Below, piece after piece: positions 43,607-52,501 of a DNA stretch of 64,000 bases. The notes under the pieces are model-generated. The model searched no databases. It worked only from the letters and a program-made list of their open reading frames with translations, and was not told the origin of the DNA. The position numbers and the translations under genes are program-made. Position 1 is the stretch's first letter. The number at the start of each line of letters is the position of its first letter. The DNA comes from Methylorubrum extorquens (GTDB lineage Bacteria > Pseudomonadota > Alphaproteobacteria > Rhizobiales > Beijerinckiaceae): the NCBI RefSeq assembly GCF_024169925.1, contig NZ_JALJXF010000001.1, positions 4,945,857-5,009,856 of the forward strand, read 5' to 3'.

Positions 43607-44058
43607 GCCGTGACGCTCCCGATCTGGGCGAGCAGGCGCTCAACGCGACCGCCCGCAGATGATAACTCTACGTAGTTCGGCTCGTAGCCTGAGGCGGGAC
43701 CATCCGCACCGACCAGGGTACGGATGGTCTCGCCTCAGCGCATTCGTGTGAAATCCTACCAAACTCCGGACGGAGTTGCCGGTTTGGCCGCAGGAACGGC
43801 TGATGAACGTAAACTTGCCGGAAAACTGAAAACTTTCATCCGAAAACAGGTAGGCTCTTGCATTGTGTATGCACTTCATGGTGATGCTGCGGCTAGGCTA
43901 AAACCCTGCGATACGAGGGCATCCAAAACGCATCTGCCTGACCTGTTCCGGTAGTAGAAGCGTTTCGAGATGCCCGAAGACGCTGGCTGAGGCTCAAGCG
44001 CTGCCGACCTGAGGTCCTTGGGTCGGTCCGCGACATCGAACAGGGACCGTGCCGTAAG
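43607..44058. other. Long spacer between monooxygenase and XRE regulator genes
   Basis: About 450 bases with relatively low GC on the right half. It holds the large hairpin at 43689-43738, a short inverted repeat AACTCC-GGAC-GGAGTT near 43770, and a GAAC-N7-GAAC sequence at 43794. I see no convincing gene; a 76-codon frame at 43724-43954 begins inside the hairpin and lacks a ribosome site. Confidence 0.45.
43689..43738. repeat. 18-base-armed inverted repeat upstream of the IsdG-like gene
   Basis: Arms CTGAGGCGGGACCATCCG and CGGATGGTCTCGCCTCAG match at 17 of 18 positions around a 14-base loop, 83 bases before the monooxygenase start. It has no T-run. It may be a leader structure, a small RNA or an operator of the divergent pair. 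Confidence 0.5.
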
Positions 44059-44484
44059 ATGATGCCGAAACAGACAACCGATGTCGACCGCCTCGTCGGG
44101 CTCCGGATCACCGCGCTGCGCAAGGCGCGCGGACTGAGCCAGACCGCACTCGGGACCGCGGTGGGTGTGACCTTCCAGCAGGTCCAGAAATACGAGAAGG
44201 GCCAGAACCGCGTCGGCGCCGGGCGCCTGCGCGAGATCGCCCGTCTGCTCGAAGTTCCGGTCTCCGCCTTCTTCGAGGAAGGCGACGGCGCCGCCGCCCA
44301 GGAACAGACGGAGGTGTTCGGCTTCCTGCGCGCACACGGGGCCGTCGATCTGCTGCGCGCCTTCGCGACGATCGAGGACGATCAGATGCGCCGCGAGGTT
44401 CTGGCGATCGTGCGCAGCGCCGCCCGCCTCGGCCGCAAGAAGGACCCGGAAGTCGTCGACGCCGTCGAGACGCGTCCGAGCTGA
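44059..44484 (+). CDS. XRE-family HTH transcriptional regulator
   Basis: A 141-residue DNA-binding protein. The helix-turn-helix occupies roughly residues 13-67: VGLRITALRKARGLSQTALGTAVGVTFQQVQKYEKGQNRVGAGRLREIARLLEV. The C-terminal part, with FGFLRAHGAVDLLRAFATIEDDQMRREVLAIVRSAARLG, matches the small Rhizobiales regulators of the PraR/PhrR kind, which respond to stress and control surface or biofilm traits. Its targets cannot be read from the sequence. Start is MMPK at 44059; a hairpin terminator follows. Confidence 0.88.
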   Translation: MMPKQTTDVDRLVGLRITALRKARGLSQTALGTAVGVTFQQVQKYEKGQNRVGAGRLREIARLLEVPVSAFFEEGDGAAAQEQTEVFGFLRAHGAVDLLRAFATIEDDQMRREVLAIVRSAARLGRKKDPEVVDAVETRPS

Positions 44485-44491
44485 AGGCGTT

Positions 44492-44513
44492 GGGCCGGCA
44501 TCGCCGCCGGCCC
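44492..44513. terminator. Bidirectional hairpin between XRE gene and cobB
   Basis: Perfect arms GGGCCGGC and GCCGGCCC around a 6-base loop, exactly in the 32-base gap between the converging genes. Confidence 0.6.
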
Positions 44514-44516
44514 GCG

Positions 44517-45842
44517 TCACGTGTCCGCCGTTCCGGCGATCAGGTGGAAGAAGCTGCCCGTGACACGGCCCCGGCGGTGGCCGGCGAGGCCGAGCGGCAC
44601 CCCTTCCGCATCCGTCACCCGCGCGAGTGCGAGATCGTCCCCCGGCGCGGGCGTGAGTTCGCTCGCGTAATGGAATTCGTGCCCGACGAGGCGCGTGCCG
44701 GCAATGCCGAGCAGCCCGTCGTCGAGGAGATGCGCGACGCGGTAGCCGAGATGGAGCTTGCGCCGCCGGTACGAGGTCGCGACCGGCAGCAGGCCGCACA
44801 TCGGATGGGTGAGCCCGTCCGCATCCTCCAGGCTCTCGCCCAGAACCATGTAGCCGCCGCACTCTCCGTGGACCGGCCGGGTCTGCGCGAAGTCCCGTAG
44901 GCCGCCGAGGAAATGGCCTGCCGTCGCGAGCCGGCCCGCATGCAGCTCGGGGTAGCCGCCGGGTAGCCAGCAGGCGTCGCAGTCGGCCCCCGGCGCCTCG
45001 TCGGCCAGCGGCGAGAACGGCACGATCTCGGCCCCGGCCGCGCGCCATCCAGCCAGCATGTGCGGATAGAGGAACGAGAAGGCGGCGTCCCGCGCCACCG
45101 CGATCCGCTGCGCCGGCGGCCTCGGCAGGCCCTCGGTCGCGGCGGGGGCGTGCCCGCCGGCCACGGCCAGAATCGCGTCGAGGTCGAGGGAGGTTTCCGC
45201 GAGGTCGGCGAGCCGGTCGAGGCGGGCGTGGAGGTCGGCGGTCTCGCCGGCCTGGACGAGGCCGAGATGGCGTTCGGGCAGGACGAGATTCGCCTCGCGC
45301 GGGAAGGCGCCGAGCACCGGCAGCCCCACCCGTGACAGCCCCGCCTCGACCAGACGGCGGTGGCGTGGGCTCGCGACCTTGTTGAGGATCACGCCCGCGA
45401 TCCGGATCCGCGCATCGTAGGCCGCGCAGCCGAGCGCCACGGCCGCCGCCGATTGCGCGGCCCCCGACACGTCGAGCACCAGGACCACCGGCCAGCCGTA
45501 ACGCGCGGCGATGTCGGCGTTGGCGCCCGTGCGGCCTTCGCCCGCGACGATGCCGTCATGCAGGCCCATCGAGCCCTCGGCCACGACAAGATCGGCCTCA
45601 AGCGCGCTCAGGCCCGCGCAGGCATCGAGCAGCGCGTCCGGCATGGCGAAGCTGTCGAGGTTGAGGCTGGGCAGGCCCGTCGCCGCCTCGTGGAAGGCGG
45701 GATCGATGTAGTCCGGCCCGCATTTCGCGCCGCGGATCGCCACGCCGCGGCGGCGCAGGGCCCGCATCAGCGCGAGCGTCACCGTGGTCTTGCCGGAGCC
45801 GGAGCGCGGCGCCGCGACGAGGAGGCCGGGAGCGGGGGTCAT
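44517..45842 (-). CDS. cobB: Hydrogenobyrinic acid a,c-diamide synthase
   Basis: ATP- and glutamine-dependent enzyme that amidates the a and c side chains during aerobic cobalamin synthesis; 441 residues. The N-terminal P-loop-type region is [23 protein letters not shown], with [15 protein letters not shown]. The C-terminal class I glutamine amidotransferase domain has the nucleophile Cys in [16 protein letters not shown] and a final GHEFHYASE. The ATG at 45842 overlaps the cobM stop by four bases. The frame is open further upstream but only antisense to cobM. Confidence 0.95.
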   Translation of the reverse strand: MTPAPGLLVAAPRSGSGKTTVTLALMRALRRRGVAIRGAKCGPDYIDPAFHEAATGLPSLNLDSFAMPDALLDACAGLSALEADLVVAEGSMGLHDGIVAGEGRTGANADIAARYGWPVVLVLDVSGAAQSAAAVALGCAAYDARIRIAGVILNKVASPRHRRLVEAGLSRVGLPVLGAFPREANLVLPERHLGLVQAGETADLHARLDRLADLAETSLDLDAILAVAGGHAPAATEGLPRPPAQRIAVARDAAFSFLYPHMLAGWRAAGAEIVPFSPLADEAPGADCDACWLPGGYPELHAGRLATAGHFLGGLRDFAQTRPVHGECGGYMVLGESLEDADGLTHPMCGLLPVATSYRRRKLHLGYRVAHLLDDGLLGIAGTRLVGHEFHYASELTPAPGDDLALARVTDAEGVPLGLAGHRRGRVTGSFFHLIAGTADT

Positions 45843-46639
45843 GATGCGGCCTCGCTCGACGGTGTGCCGGGTGCGCCGACCGCACCGCGGGGGCGGAAGC
45901 GGCGGTCGTAATCGGGGGCGTAGAGCGCGCTCTCGCGAAAATCCGCCGGGTCGAGCGCCGGTCCCACCAGGATCAGGGCGGTGCGCTCGATCTTCTCTGC
46001 TTGGACGCAGGCAGGGAGGGTGGCCAGCGTCCCGGTCAGCACCCGCTCGTCGGGCCAGGTCGCGCGGAACACCACCGCCGCCGGGCAATCCGCTCCGTAG
46101 AACGGGACGAGGTCGGCGCAGGTCGGCTCGACCACGTGGATCGAGAGGTGAAGCGCGAGCGTCGCCCCGGTGGCCGCGAAGGCGGAGAGCTGTTCGCGCT
46201 CCGGCATCGGACTCGCCCGGCCCGAGGTGCGGGTGAGCACCACCGATTGCGTCAGACCCGGCACCGTCAGTTCGCGCCGCAGCAGGGCGGCGGCGGCGGC
46301 GAACGAGGGAACGCCCGGCGTGACGGTGTAGGGAATGCCGAGCGCGTCGAGCCGGCGGGTCTGCTCGGCCAGCGCGCTCCAGACCGAGAGATCGCCGGAA
46401 TGCAACCGCGCCACGTCCTGGCCGGCGGCGTGCGCGCGCCCAATCTCGTCCATGATCGCGTCGAGATCGAGCGGCGCGGTGTCAACGATGCGTGCGCCGT
46501 CCGGGCACCACGACAGGATCTCAGGCGCCACCAGCGAGCCCGCATAGAGGCAGACGGGGCAGGCGGCGATCCGGTCGCGGCCGCGCACGGTGATGAGGTC
46601 GGCAGCACCCGGCCCGGCGCCGATGAAATGGACGGTCAT
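45839..46639 (-). CDS. cobM: Precorrin-4 C11-methyltransferase
   Basis: SAM-dependent methyltransferase of the aerobic corrin pathway, 266 residues. Tetrapyrrole methylase motifs are [35 protein letters not shown] at the N-terminus, [16 protein letters not shown] (the second conserved loop), [22 protein letters not shown], and [14 protein letters not shown]. CobM and cobB form a two-gene unit by ATGA overlap. The other cob genes in this window lie 2.8 kb upstream on the same strand. Confidence 0.95.
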   Translation of the reverse strand: MTVHFIGAGPGAADLITVRGRDRIAACPVCLYAGSLVAPEILSWCPDGARIVDTAPLDLDAIMDEIGRAHAAGQDVARLHSGDLSVWSALAEQTRRLDALGIPYTVTPGVPSFAAAAALLRRELTVPGLTQSVVLTRTSGRASPMPEREQLSAFAATGATLALHLSIHVVEPTCADLVPFYGADCPAAVVFRATWPDERVLTGTLATLPACVQAEKIERTALILVGPALDPADFRESALYAPDYDRRFRPRGAVGAPGTPSSEAAS

Positions 46640-46716
46640 GACGCCCGCTTACAGCATCGGACCGGCCGTTGGGGAGAGACGATGATCGAGGTCGCCGCAA
46701 GGGACCGAGGAGCCGC

Positions 46717-47157
46717 TCAGCGGGACGCCGCCGCGGCCTCGCCCCAGCCCGGCAGCGGGAAGGCCCGATCGTAGGCCAGATTGAAGACGAAGGCGTAGGC
46801 CACATAGAAGGCGGCGATCGCGAGATCCATGACGAAGGCTTGGCCGAGGCTGATGCCGAGATACCAAGCGATCGGCGGCAGCAGGATCAGGAGCAGCCCC
46901 GCTTCGAACAGTACGGCGTGCCCCACCCGCAGAACGAGGCTCTTGCGCGTGTGCCCGGTCCACCGCTGCATCGCTCGATCGAAGCCGAGATTGTAGACGT
47001 AGTTCCACGCGGCCGCGGTGATGGCGCTACCCACGCCGATCACCCCCATGTCGGAGGCGTGCAGCCCGAACAGCACGGTGCCGAACGGGATGATGAGCGC
47101 AAGGCCGAACACCTCGAACAGGAGGGCGTGGCGGATACGGTCGCGTGTGGTGCGCAT
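46717..47157 (-). CDS. PACE-family multidrug/biocide efflux transporter
   Basis: Four-helix inner-membrane protein of 146 residues composed of two BTP (bacterial transmembrane pair) repeats, as in Acinetobacter AceI, which exports chlorhexidine and polyamine-like compounds. Repeat 1: DRIRHALLFEVFGLALIIPFGTVLF and AAAWNYVYNLGFDRAMQR. Repeat 2: LRVGHAVLFEAGLLLILLPPIAW and AYAFVFNLAYDRAFPL. Conserved Glu15 in the first helix is the probable proton-coupling residue. It is divergent from a LysR gene, the standard arrangement for pace genes. Confidence 0.9.
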   Translation of the reverse strand: MRTTRDRIRHALLFEVFGLALIIPFGTVLFGLHASDMGVIGVGSAITAAAWNYVYNLGFDRAMQRWTGHTRKSLVLRVGHAVLFEAGLLLILLPPIAWYLGISLGQAFVMDLAIAAFYVAYAFVFNLAYDRAFPLPGWGEAAAASR

Positions 47158-47200
47158 GGTTTGACTCGGACGATCTGGGTTGGTCCGCCGCCTTCTATCT

Positions 47201-47221
47201 GTGATACCAATGGTGCCAAGT
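47201..47221. promoter_or_regulatory. Candidate LysR operator between the PACE and LysR genes
   Basis: The 89-base divergent spacer contains GATACCAATGGTGCC, whose core ACCAATGGT is a perfect palindrome around one base. It lies about 50 bases from the PACE start and 30 bases before the LysR start, the place expected for autoregulation and control of the efflux gene. Confidence 0.4.
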
Positions 47222-47246
47222 TAGGATATATCTGGAGAACAGATGG

Positions 47247-48155
47247 ATGGCCGTCTCGCTCGACCAGCTTCAGGCCTTCGTGGCGGCGGCCGAGGCCGGG
47301 TCGTTCTCGGGCGCCGCCCGTGTGTTGCGGAAGGCGCAATCGGCCATCAGCACGCAAGTGGCCAACCTCGAGACCGATCTGGGGCTGGCGCTGTTCAGCC
47401 GGACGGGCCGGAACCCGGTGCTGACACCGGCAGGAGAGCGCCTGCTGTTGGAGGCGCGCGTGGTGCTCGACCGGCGCGAGCACCTGATCGGTGTGGCGAG
47501 CAGCCTGGAGCAGGGGATCGAGAACCGGCTGGTCGTCGCCATCGACGAGCTCTACCCCGAGCACGCGCTCGGCGCCCTCTTCGCCGAGTTCGCTCAAGCC
47601 TTCCCCTTCGTGGAGCTGGAACTGCTCTTCCCGCTGATGGAGGATGTCAGCCGCATGGTGCAGTCGGGCGCCGCCGACCTCGGCGTGATGTGGCGCCAGG
47701 AGGTCCTACCGACGGAACTCGGCTTCCAGACCATCGGCTGGGTGCCGCTCAAGCTCGTCTGCGGACGCGACCACCCCCTCGCCAAGGCACGGGTGGAGTG
47801 GGAGGAGCTGAAGCGCCACCGCCAGATCCTCGTGGCCGCGCGCAGCGACGGACCGGAGAAGCGCCGTCTGCGGGTGGCGGCCGAGGTATGGTGGGTCGAG
47901 AGCCACTGGGTGATCCTGGAGATGGTGAAGCACGGGATCGGCTGGGCTTTCGTCACCGATCACGTCATCGCCTCGTCCCTCACGGCGCCGGACCTCGTCA
48001 CGCCGGACCTGCAGTTCGACAAGGGCGACTGGCCCATCGCCCTCGAACTGGTCTGGCACAAGCAGCGGCCCTGCGGGCCTGCCGCCGCATGGCTCCGTGA
48101 GCGCTTCGCGGCGGAGAGAATCGGCAGCGTGTCACAAGGCGATCGGACAGTCTGA
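47247..48155 (+). CDS. LysR-family transcriptional regulator
   Basis: A 302-residue regulator. The N-terminal winged helix is LDQLQAFVAAAEAGSFSGAARVLRKAQSAISTQVANLETDLGLALFSRTGR, followed by the linker helix and a periplasmic-binding-like effector domain from about residue 92. Divergent orientation next to a PACE gene matches the known AceR-AceI arrangement, in which the LysR protein activates the efflux gene in response to the drug or polyamine. ATG at 47247 has GGAGAAC eight bases upstream; a second ATG at 47243 is out of frame. Confidence 0.93.
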   Translation: MAVSLDQLQAFVAAAEAGSFSGAARVLRKAQSAISTQVANLETDLGLALFSRTGRNPVLTPAGERLLLEARVVLDRREHLIGVASSLEQGIENRLVVAIDELYPEHALGALFAEFAQAFPFVELELLFPLMEDVSRMVQSGAADLGVMWRQEVLPTELGFQTIGWVPLKLVCGRDHPLAKARVEWEELKRHRQILVAARSDGPEKRRLRVAAEVWWVESHWVILEMVKHGIGWAFVTDHVIASSLTAPDLVTPDLQFDKGDWPIALELVWHKQRPCGPAAAWLRERFAAERIGSVSQGDRTV

Positions 48156-48223
48156 GGTGCGGGTTTCAAAGGCGGCGGAGGCGGTGAGCGGTGCCCGTTC
48201 TACGTTCCTTCGGGCCACCGGGC

Positions 48224-49315
48224 TTACGCGACCCGGACGCGGTTCCGGCCGTCGGACTTGGCGTCGTAGAGCGCCTTGTCGGCGCGCTCCAGGCTCTCGC
48301 TCAACGCCTCGCCGGCCCCGAGCATCGCGACGCCGATGCTTACCGTGATCGGAACGGCCGATCCATTCCAGGCGATGGGCGCGCCGCCGACCGCGCGGCG
48401 CAGACGTTCGGCGAGATAGGTCGTCGCGTTGTGATCGCGCCCCGGCAGCACGATTCCGAACTCCTCGCCGCCCAACCGCGCGAGATGGCCGCCCTCGGGC
48501 AGGAGCGCGGTCGCCCGCGCGGCGAAGTCGCGCAACACCGCGTCGCCCGCAGCATGTCCGAACCGGTCATTGATCGCTTTGAAGTGGTCGAGGTCCGCAA
48601 CGATGATGCCGGCCTCCGACACGCTCCCGGTCTCGGCCGCGAGGCCCTGCCGGTTCAGTGCGCCCGTCAAGGCATCCGTCCGCGCCATCCGCGCGACGGC
48701 GGCATAGGCCCGCTCCGCCTCCAGGGCGAGAATCGCCGTGATGAGGAGGATGGAGGTGATGTGATCGACGATGAAGATGGCGATGACGGACAGGCGGACC
48801 GACGCCTCGGACACCGGCAGCAGGGGCAGGCAGATCACCAGCGCGATTGCGAGCAGGGCCCCGGCGACCAGGTGGCGCAGCGGGGATCGCCGCGGTGAAC
48901 TTCGCAGGACATAAACGGCCGCCGCAGCCTCGTGGATGGCGTAGGCGATCGTGCTGCCGGCATTGACCGCGGTGGGGCTGGCGCCCGCGAGCGTGAGCCC
49001 GAGATGCGTGGCCGTGGGGAGCAGGAACAGGCCGATCATCGGCCCCGTCACCGCCGGGCGTCCGTCGAAGAGCCGAAGCCCGATCCAGAAGGCCGCCCCG
49101 GCGAGCGACCAGCCGAACGGCGACCAGATGCTGCCGTAATAACCGAAATCCACGAACCACACGGCCATGGTCGCGCAGACCGCGTAACTCGCGCCGAAGC
49201 AGAGGAAGTAGGTCTTCTGCCGGTTCAGCAGCCACGCGCAGAGAAAGATCGCGGCACAGGCGCCGAAGACCAGGAAATCGGTGAACTGCAGGGTGGGAAC
49301 CGACAAGTCCGTCAT
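48224..49315 (-). CDS. Membrane-bound diguanylate cyclase
   Basis: Makes the second messenger c-di-GMP from two GTP. It has 363 residues: six or seven N-terminal helices (MASE-like sensor, residues 1-200) and a C-terminal GGDEF domain. The substrate-binding opening ARTDALTGALNR and the active site RLGGEEFGIVLPG are intact, as is ADLDHFKAINDRFGHAAGDAVL. The RxxD inhibitory site five residues before GGEEF is missing, so product inhibition may be absent. The input signal is unknown. It separates cobE from the LysR/PACE pair. Confidence 0.93.
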   Translation of the reverse strand: MTDLSVPTLQFTDFLVFGACAAIFLCAWLLNRQKTYFLCFGASYAVCATMAVWFVDFGYYGSIWSPFGWSLAGAAFWIGLRLFDGRPAVTGPMIGLFLLPTATHLGLTLAGASPTAVNAGSTIAYAIHEAAAAVYVLRSSPRRSPLRHLVAGALLAIALVICLPLLPVSEASVRLSVIAIFIVDHITSILLITAILALEAERAYAAVARMARTDALTGALNRQGLAAETGSVSEAGIIVADLDHFKAINDRFGHAAGDAVLRDFAARATALLPEGGHLARLGGEEFGIVLPGRDHNATTYLAERLRRAVGGAPIAWNGSAVPITVSIGVAMLGAGEALSESLERADKALYDAKSDGRNRVRVA

Positions 49316-49402
49316 TGCCCGCGCCTCCCTGCTGTACGGTGCAGTTTTGGCTCAGGTCGCGTGAAAGGTTCCCTTCATCGGTCGGGCGTTGCGGTTTTGC
49401 GG

Positions 49403-49804
49403 TTAAGAAAATCCTGACGGACTGACCGCGAGGGCGCAGGTGGCGGCAGCGCTCGCGATGCGGGGCAAGACGAGGTGCGCCCCAGGGCCGGCGCAGGCCA
49501 GGGCCGCGGCCTCCGCCACCGAGCCGACGCTGCGGCTCGCCTCGATCCGGGCCGAGCGGGTCACGACCCGTGCATCGACGGCTGTCAGGGCCGCCGCATC
49601 GAGCGCGATCGGCGCGAGGCCGAAGGCGGCGGCAGCCTCGCGGATTGCCGGTTCGCCGGCCCGGTCCGCGGCGGTGGCGATGGCACTCAGCTGTTCGGAT
49701 GCGAGCCCGGCCTCGGCAAGTGCCCGGTTCAGCAGCGCGACGATCTCCGCGGTCGTCGTGGCCCGGCGGAAACCGATGCCGGCGACGAGGCGGGGCGGCG
49801 TCAC
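49403..49804 (-). CDS. cobE: Cobalamin biosynthesis protein CobE (CbiG C-terminal homologue)
   Basis: A small protein of 133 residues matching the CobE/CbiG_C domain: LVAGIGFRRATTTAEIVALLNRALAEAGL, LSAIATAADRAGEPAIREAAAAFGLAPIAL, RSVGSVAEAAALACAGPGAHLVLPRIASAAATCALA. CobE takes part in the precorrin stages of aerobic cobalamin synthesis, exact function uncertain. The GTG start overlaps the cobL stop (GTGA), so the two are translated together. Confidence 0.88.
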   Translation of the reverse strand: MTPPRLVAGIGFRRATTTAEIVALLNRALAEAGLASEQLSAIATAADRAGEPAIREAAAAFGLAPIALDAAALTAVDARVVTRSARIEASRSVGSVAEAAALACAGPGAHLVLPRIASAAATCALAVSPSGFS

Positions 49805-51036
49805 GGCTTCGTCCAGACCCACTGGGTGATCGGCATGGCCGGGCGCCAGCCGGTGAGGCCGCCGACCGGCACGGCATGGGCGACGGAGAGCCGCCGCAGG
49901 GCGCCGCCGGCTTGCGCGAAGGCCGCGAGCAGGGCGGCCTCGCCCTCCAGGGTGACGGCGTTGGCAACGCAGCGGCCGTCGTGCGGGAGCGCATCGCGGC
50001 ACGCGGCGAGCAGGCCGGGCTCGGCGACACCGCCGCCAACGAAGACCGCCCGAGGGGAGGGGAGGGTGGGCAGCGACGCGAGCGAGCCGCCGGCGACGAC
50101 CTGCACACGGGGGCCGACGCCGAGGGCCCGCGCGTTGCGGGCGATCCGCTCGGCCCGGTCCGGTCGGCGCTCGACCGCGACGGCGCGGTTGGCGGGATGG
50201 CGCAGGCACCACTCGATCGAGACCGAGCCGGCGCCGGCCCCGAGATCCCACAGGGTCTCGCCGGCCCGCGGGCGCAGGGCCGCGAGCGTCACCGCGCGGA
50301 TCTCGGCCTTGGTGAGCTGGCCGTCATTCTCGAACCACGTGTCGGCGAGGCCGGGGCTCAGCGGGACGATCCGGGCGCCGGGCGCCGCTTCCACCGCGAC
50401 CGCGAGGGTGTTGAGGGCGGCGATCTCGCTCAAGGCGAAATTTTCCGCCCGTGCCTCGCGAACCCGCTCGTTCGGGCCGCCCATGGCTTCGAGCACGGTC
50501 AGTCGCGAACCACCGAACCCGCGCTCGGCCAGGAGATGCGCGACCGCCGCGGGCGTCGCGCCGTCCCAGGACAGGGCGAGAATGCGGGCGCCGGGCTGGA
50601 GATGCGGCACGATGCCGAAAAGGTCGCGCCCGTGCAGGGTCAGGCACGCCGTCTCGGGCAGCGACCAGCCGAGCCGGGCGGCGGCGAGGCTGAAGGCGGA
50701 GGGCTGCGGGAAGGCGCGGATCTCGTGCGCCGGCACCCGCCGGGCAAGTTCGGCGCCGATGCCGTAATGGAACGGGTCGCCGGTGGCGAGGATGCAGGTC
50801 GGCCGGCCGCGCCGCGCCAGGATGCCGGGATAAGCCGTATCGATCGGGCTCGGCCAGGGCCGGGTCTCGGCGGCCAGCGGCGCCGCCAGGGCGAGGTGGC
50901 GGCGCCCGCCATAGACCACCTCCGCCGCATCGATAGCGGCGGCGGCGGCGGGCGAGAGGCCCGCCCGCCCGTCCTCACCGAGGCCGACGATGGCGAGCCA
51001 GGGGGCGTGATCGGGCTCACGGGACGGCGCCGTCAT
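49801..51036 (-). CDS. cobL: Precorrin-6Y C5,15-methyltransferase (decarboxylating)
   Basis: Bifunctional enzyme that methylates C5 and C15 and decarboxylates the acetate side chain; 411 residues. The N-terminal CobL/CbiE-like tetrapyrrole methylase half has LAIVGLGEDGRAGLSPAAAAAID and CILATGDPFHYGIGAELAR. The C-terminal CbiT-like half has LTKAEIRAVTLAALRPRAGETLWDLGAGAGSVSIEWCL. Both activities are therefore fused. The ATG at 51036 is preferred to a TTG eleven codons upstream. It is the first gene of the cobL-cobE pair. Confidence 0.95.
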   Translation of the reverse strand: MTAPSREPDHAPWLAIVGLGEDGRAGLSPAAAAAIDAAEVVYGGRRHLALAAPLAAETRPWPSPIDTAYPGILARRGRPTCILATGDPFHYGIGAELARRVPAHEIRAFPQPSAFSLAAARLGWSLPETACLTLHGRDLFGIVPHLQPGARILALSWDGATPAAVAHLLAERGFGGSRLTVLEAMGGPNERVREARAENFALSEIAALNTLAVAVEAAPGARIVPLSPGLADTWFENDGQLTKAEIRAVTLAALRPRAGETLWDLGAGAGSVSIEWCLRHPANRAVAVERRPDRAERIARNARALGVGPRVQVVAGGSLASLPTLPSPRAVFVGGGVAEPGLLAACRDALPHDGRCVANAVTLEGEAALLAAFAQAGGALRRLSVAHAVPVGGLTGWRPAMPITQWVWTKP

Positions 51037-51070
51037 GGCAGCGGCTGCCACAGGGTCGATTGCATGCAAG

Positions 51071-51104
51071 AAGTCCGCGATGACGGGAACCGTCTCGCGG
51101 ACTT
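51071..51104 (-). terminator. Very stable hairpin between oxlT-like gene and cobL
   Basis: AAGTCCGCGA and TCGCGGACTT form perfect outer arms; GACGG and CCGTC continue the stem past a single bulged base to a 3-base loop. It most likely ends the MFS transcript on the minus strand. A second hairpin (GCGGGCTG/CAGCCCGC, 51143-51163) overlaps the MFS stop codon. Confidence 0.65.
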
Positions 51105-51154
51105 CGTTACGCGCCCCCGGCCTGAACGGCCAGGGGCTGAGAGCGGGCTGCGCC

Positions 51155-52450
51155 TCAGCCCGCCGCCGGCCGGGCAGCGAGCGGCAGGGCGACGTCCGGC
51201 ACGGCCGGTCCGGGCACGCCGAGATAGGCGCGGCGGGCGGGCTTGAGCACGAACCACGCGAGTGCCGCCACCACGAGGTCGAGGCCGATGGCGATGCCGA
51301 AGACCGGCACCCAGCTTCCGACCGCGTCGTGGATCAGCGCGGCCACGGGACCGCCGAGCAGCGAGCCGACGCCCTGGGCCATGTAGAGGAAGCCGTAGTT
51401 GGTGGTGGCGTGCTTGGTGCCGAAGGTGTCGGTGAGGGTGGAGGGGAACAGCGAGAAGATCTCGCCCCAGGCGAAGAACACGACGCCCGAGAGCAGGGCG
51501 AAGGCGTAGGCGTTCTCACGGAACATCAGCAGCAGGCCGATGGCGACGGCTTCGAGCGCGAAGGCCACCGCCATGGTGTTCTCGCGGCCGACATGATCGG
51601 AGACCCAGCCGAAGAAGGGCCGCGTCAGGCCGTTGGTGATCCGGTCGAAGGTGAGTGCGAAGGGCAGCGCCGCGAAGCCGAACACCATCGCGTCGGCGAC
51701 GCCGAATTCCTTGGCGAAGGCGGAGAACTGCGCGACCACCATCAGGCCGCCGGTCGACATCATCGCCATCATGGCGAACATCAGCCAGAACAGCGGGGTC
51801 TTGAGCATCTGGGCCGGGGCCACGTCGCGGGCGGCGCTCGCCACCTTGTCGGCGGGGATGGCGGGGGTCTCGCCGGCCTTGGGCGTGCGCAGGCCGAGCG
51901 CTGCCGCGACACCGATCACGGCCATGACCGCGCCGAACACGAAAAGCGTGTGGCGGTAGCCCGAGCCCGCGATCATGTCGGTGATGGGGAAGGTGGTGGC
52001 GATGGCGCCCATGCCGTAGCCCGCCGCCACGACGCCAGCCGCGAAGCCGCGCCGCTCGGGGAACCAGCGCACCATCAGGCCGACCACGCCGACATAGACG
52101 ATGCCGGTGCCCAGCCCGCAGAGCAGGCCGTAGGTCGCGTAGAGGCCCCACAGCGTGTCGGTGTAGGAGGCCGCGACCCAGCCCAGCCCCGACAGGGCGG
52201 CGCCGAGCGCGATCATCGCCTTGGCGCTGAAGCGCTCGATCAGCCAGCCCTGCACCGGCGAGAAGAACGTCTGAAGCACGATCAGCATCGTGAAGGCGAC
52301 CTGCACGGCGGCGAGACTCGCGCCGGTGGTCGCCTGGAACGGCTTCACGAACAGCGTCCAGACATATTGCGGACTGGAGATCGTCATCATGACGAGGAGA
52401 CCGAGCCCGAGCTGGATCCACCGCGTCCGATCGGAAATTGTATGCATCAT
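51155..52450 (-). CDS. MFS transporter of the oxalate:formate antiporter (OxlT) family
   Basis: Twelve-helix transporter of 431 residues. The opening RTRWIQLGLGLLVMMTISSPQYVWTLFVKPFQ and SPVQGWLIERFSAKAMIALGAALSGLGW match the OxlT branch, as do GLGTGIVYVGVVGLMVRWFPERRGFAAGVVAAGYGMGAI and RPFFGWVSDHVGRENTM. Oxalate/formate exchange is plausible in a methylotroph, but the same branch contains lactate and pyruvate carriers. GGGAGTG precedes the double ATG. It stands alone between the cob pair and a methyltransferase gene. Confidence 0.9.
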   Translation of the reverse strand: MMHTISDRTRWIQLGLGLLVMMTISSPQYVWTLFVKPFQATTGASLAAVQVAFTMLIVLQTFFSPVQGWLIERFSAKAMIALGAALSGLGWVAASYTDTLWGLYATYGLLCGLGTGIVYVGVVGLMVRWFPERRGFAAGVVAAGYGMGAIATTFPITDMIAGSGYRHTLFVFGAVMAVIGVAAALGLRTPKAGETPAIPADKVASAARDVAPAQMLKTPLFWLMFAMMAMMSTGGLMVVAQFSAFAKEFGVADAMVFGFAALPFALTFDRITNGLTRPFFGWVSDHVGRENTMAVAFALEAVAIGLLLMFRENAYAFALLSGVVFFAWGEIFSLFPSTLTDTFGTKHATTNYGFLYMAQGVGSLLGGPVAALIHDAVGSWVPVFGIAIGLDLVVAALAWFVLKPARRAYLGVPGPAVPDVALPLAARPAAG

Positions 52451-52501
52451 TCACTCCCTTCCGGCACTGGGCCTTGGCAAGGGGCGTGCCAAAGAAGAAC
52501 C

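Noticed and set aside
43794..43808. Third GAAC-N7-GAAC (LexA-like) sequence, in the monooxygenase-XRE spacer
   Set aside because: It has the outer tetramers but a GC-mixed spacer unlike the two better boxes, and it is 187 bases from the monooxygenase start and 250 from the XRE start. About one such match is expected by chance in 64 kb.
43724..43954. 76-codon plus-strand open frame
   Set aside because: Begins inside a long inverted repeat, has no ribosome site and no protein-like pattern.
46640..46716. Possible cobalamin riboswitch upstream of cobM
   Set aside because: The spacer is only 77 bases and lacks the conserved B12-box core; the cobL leader lacks it too.
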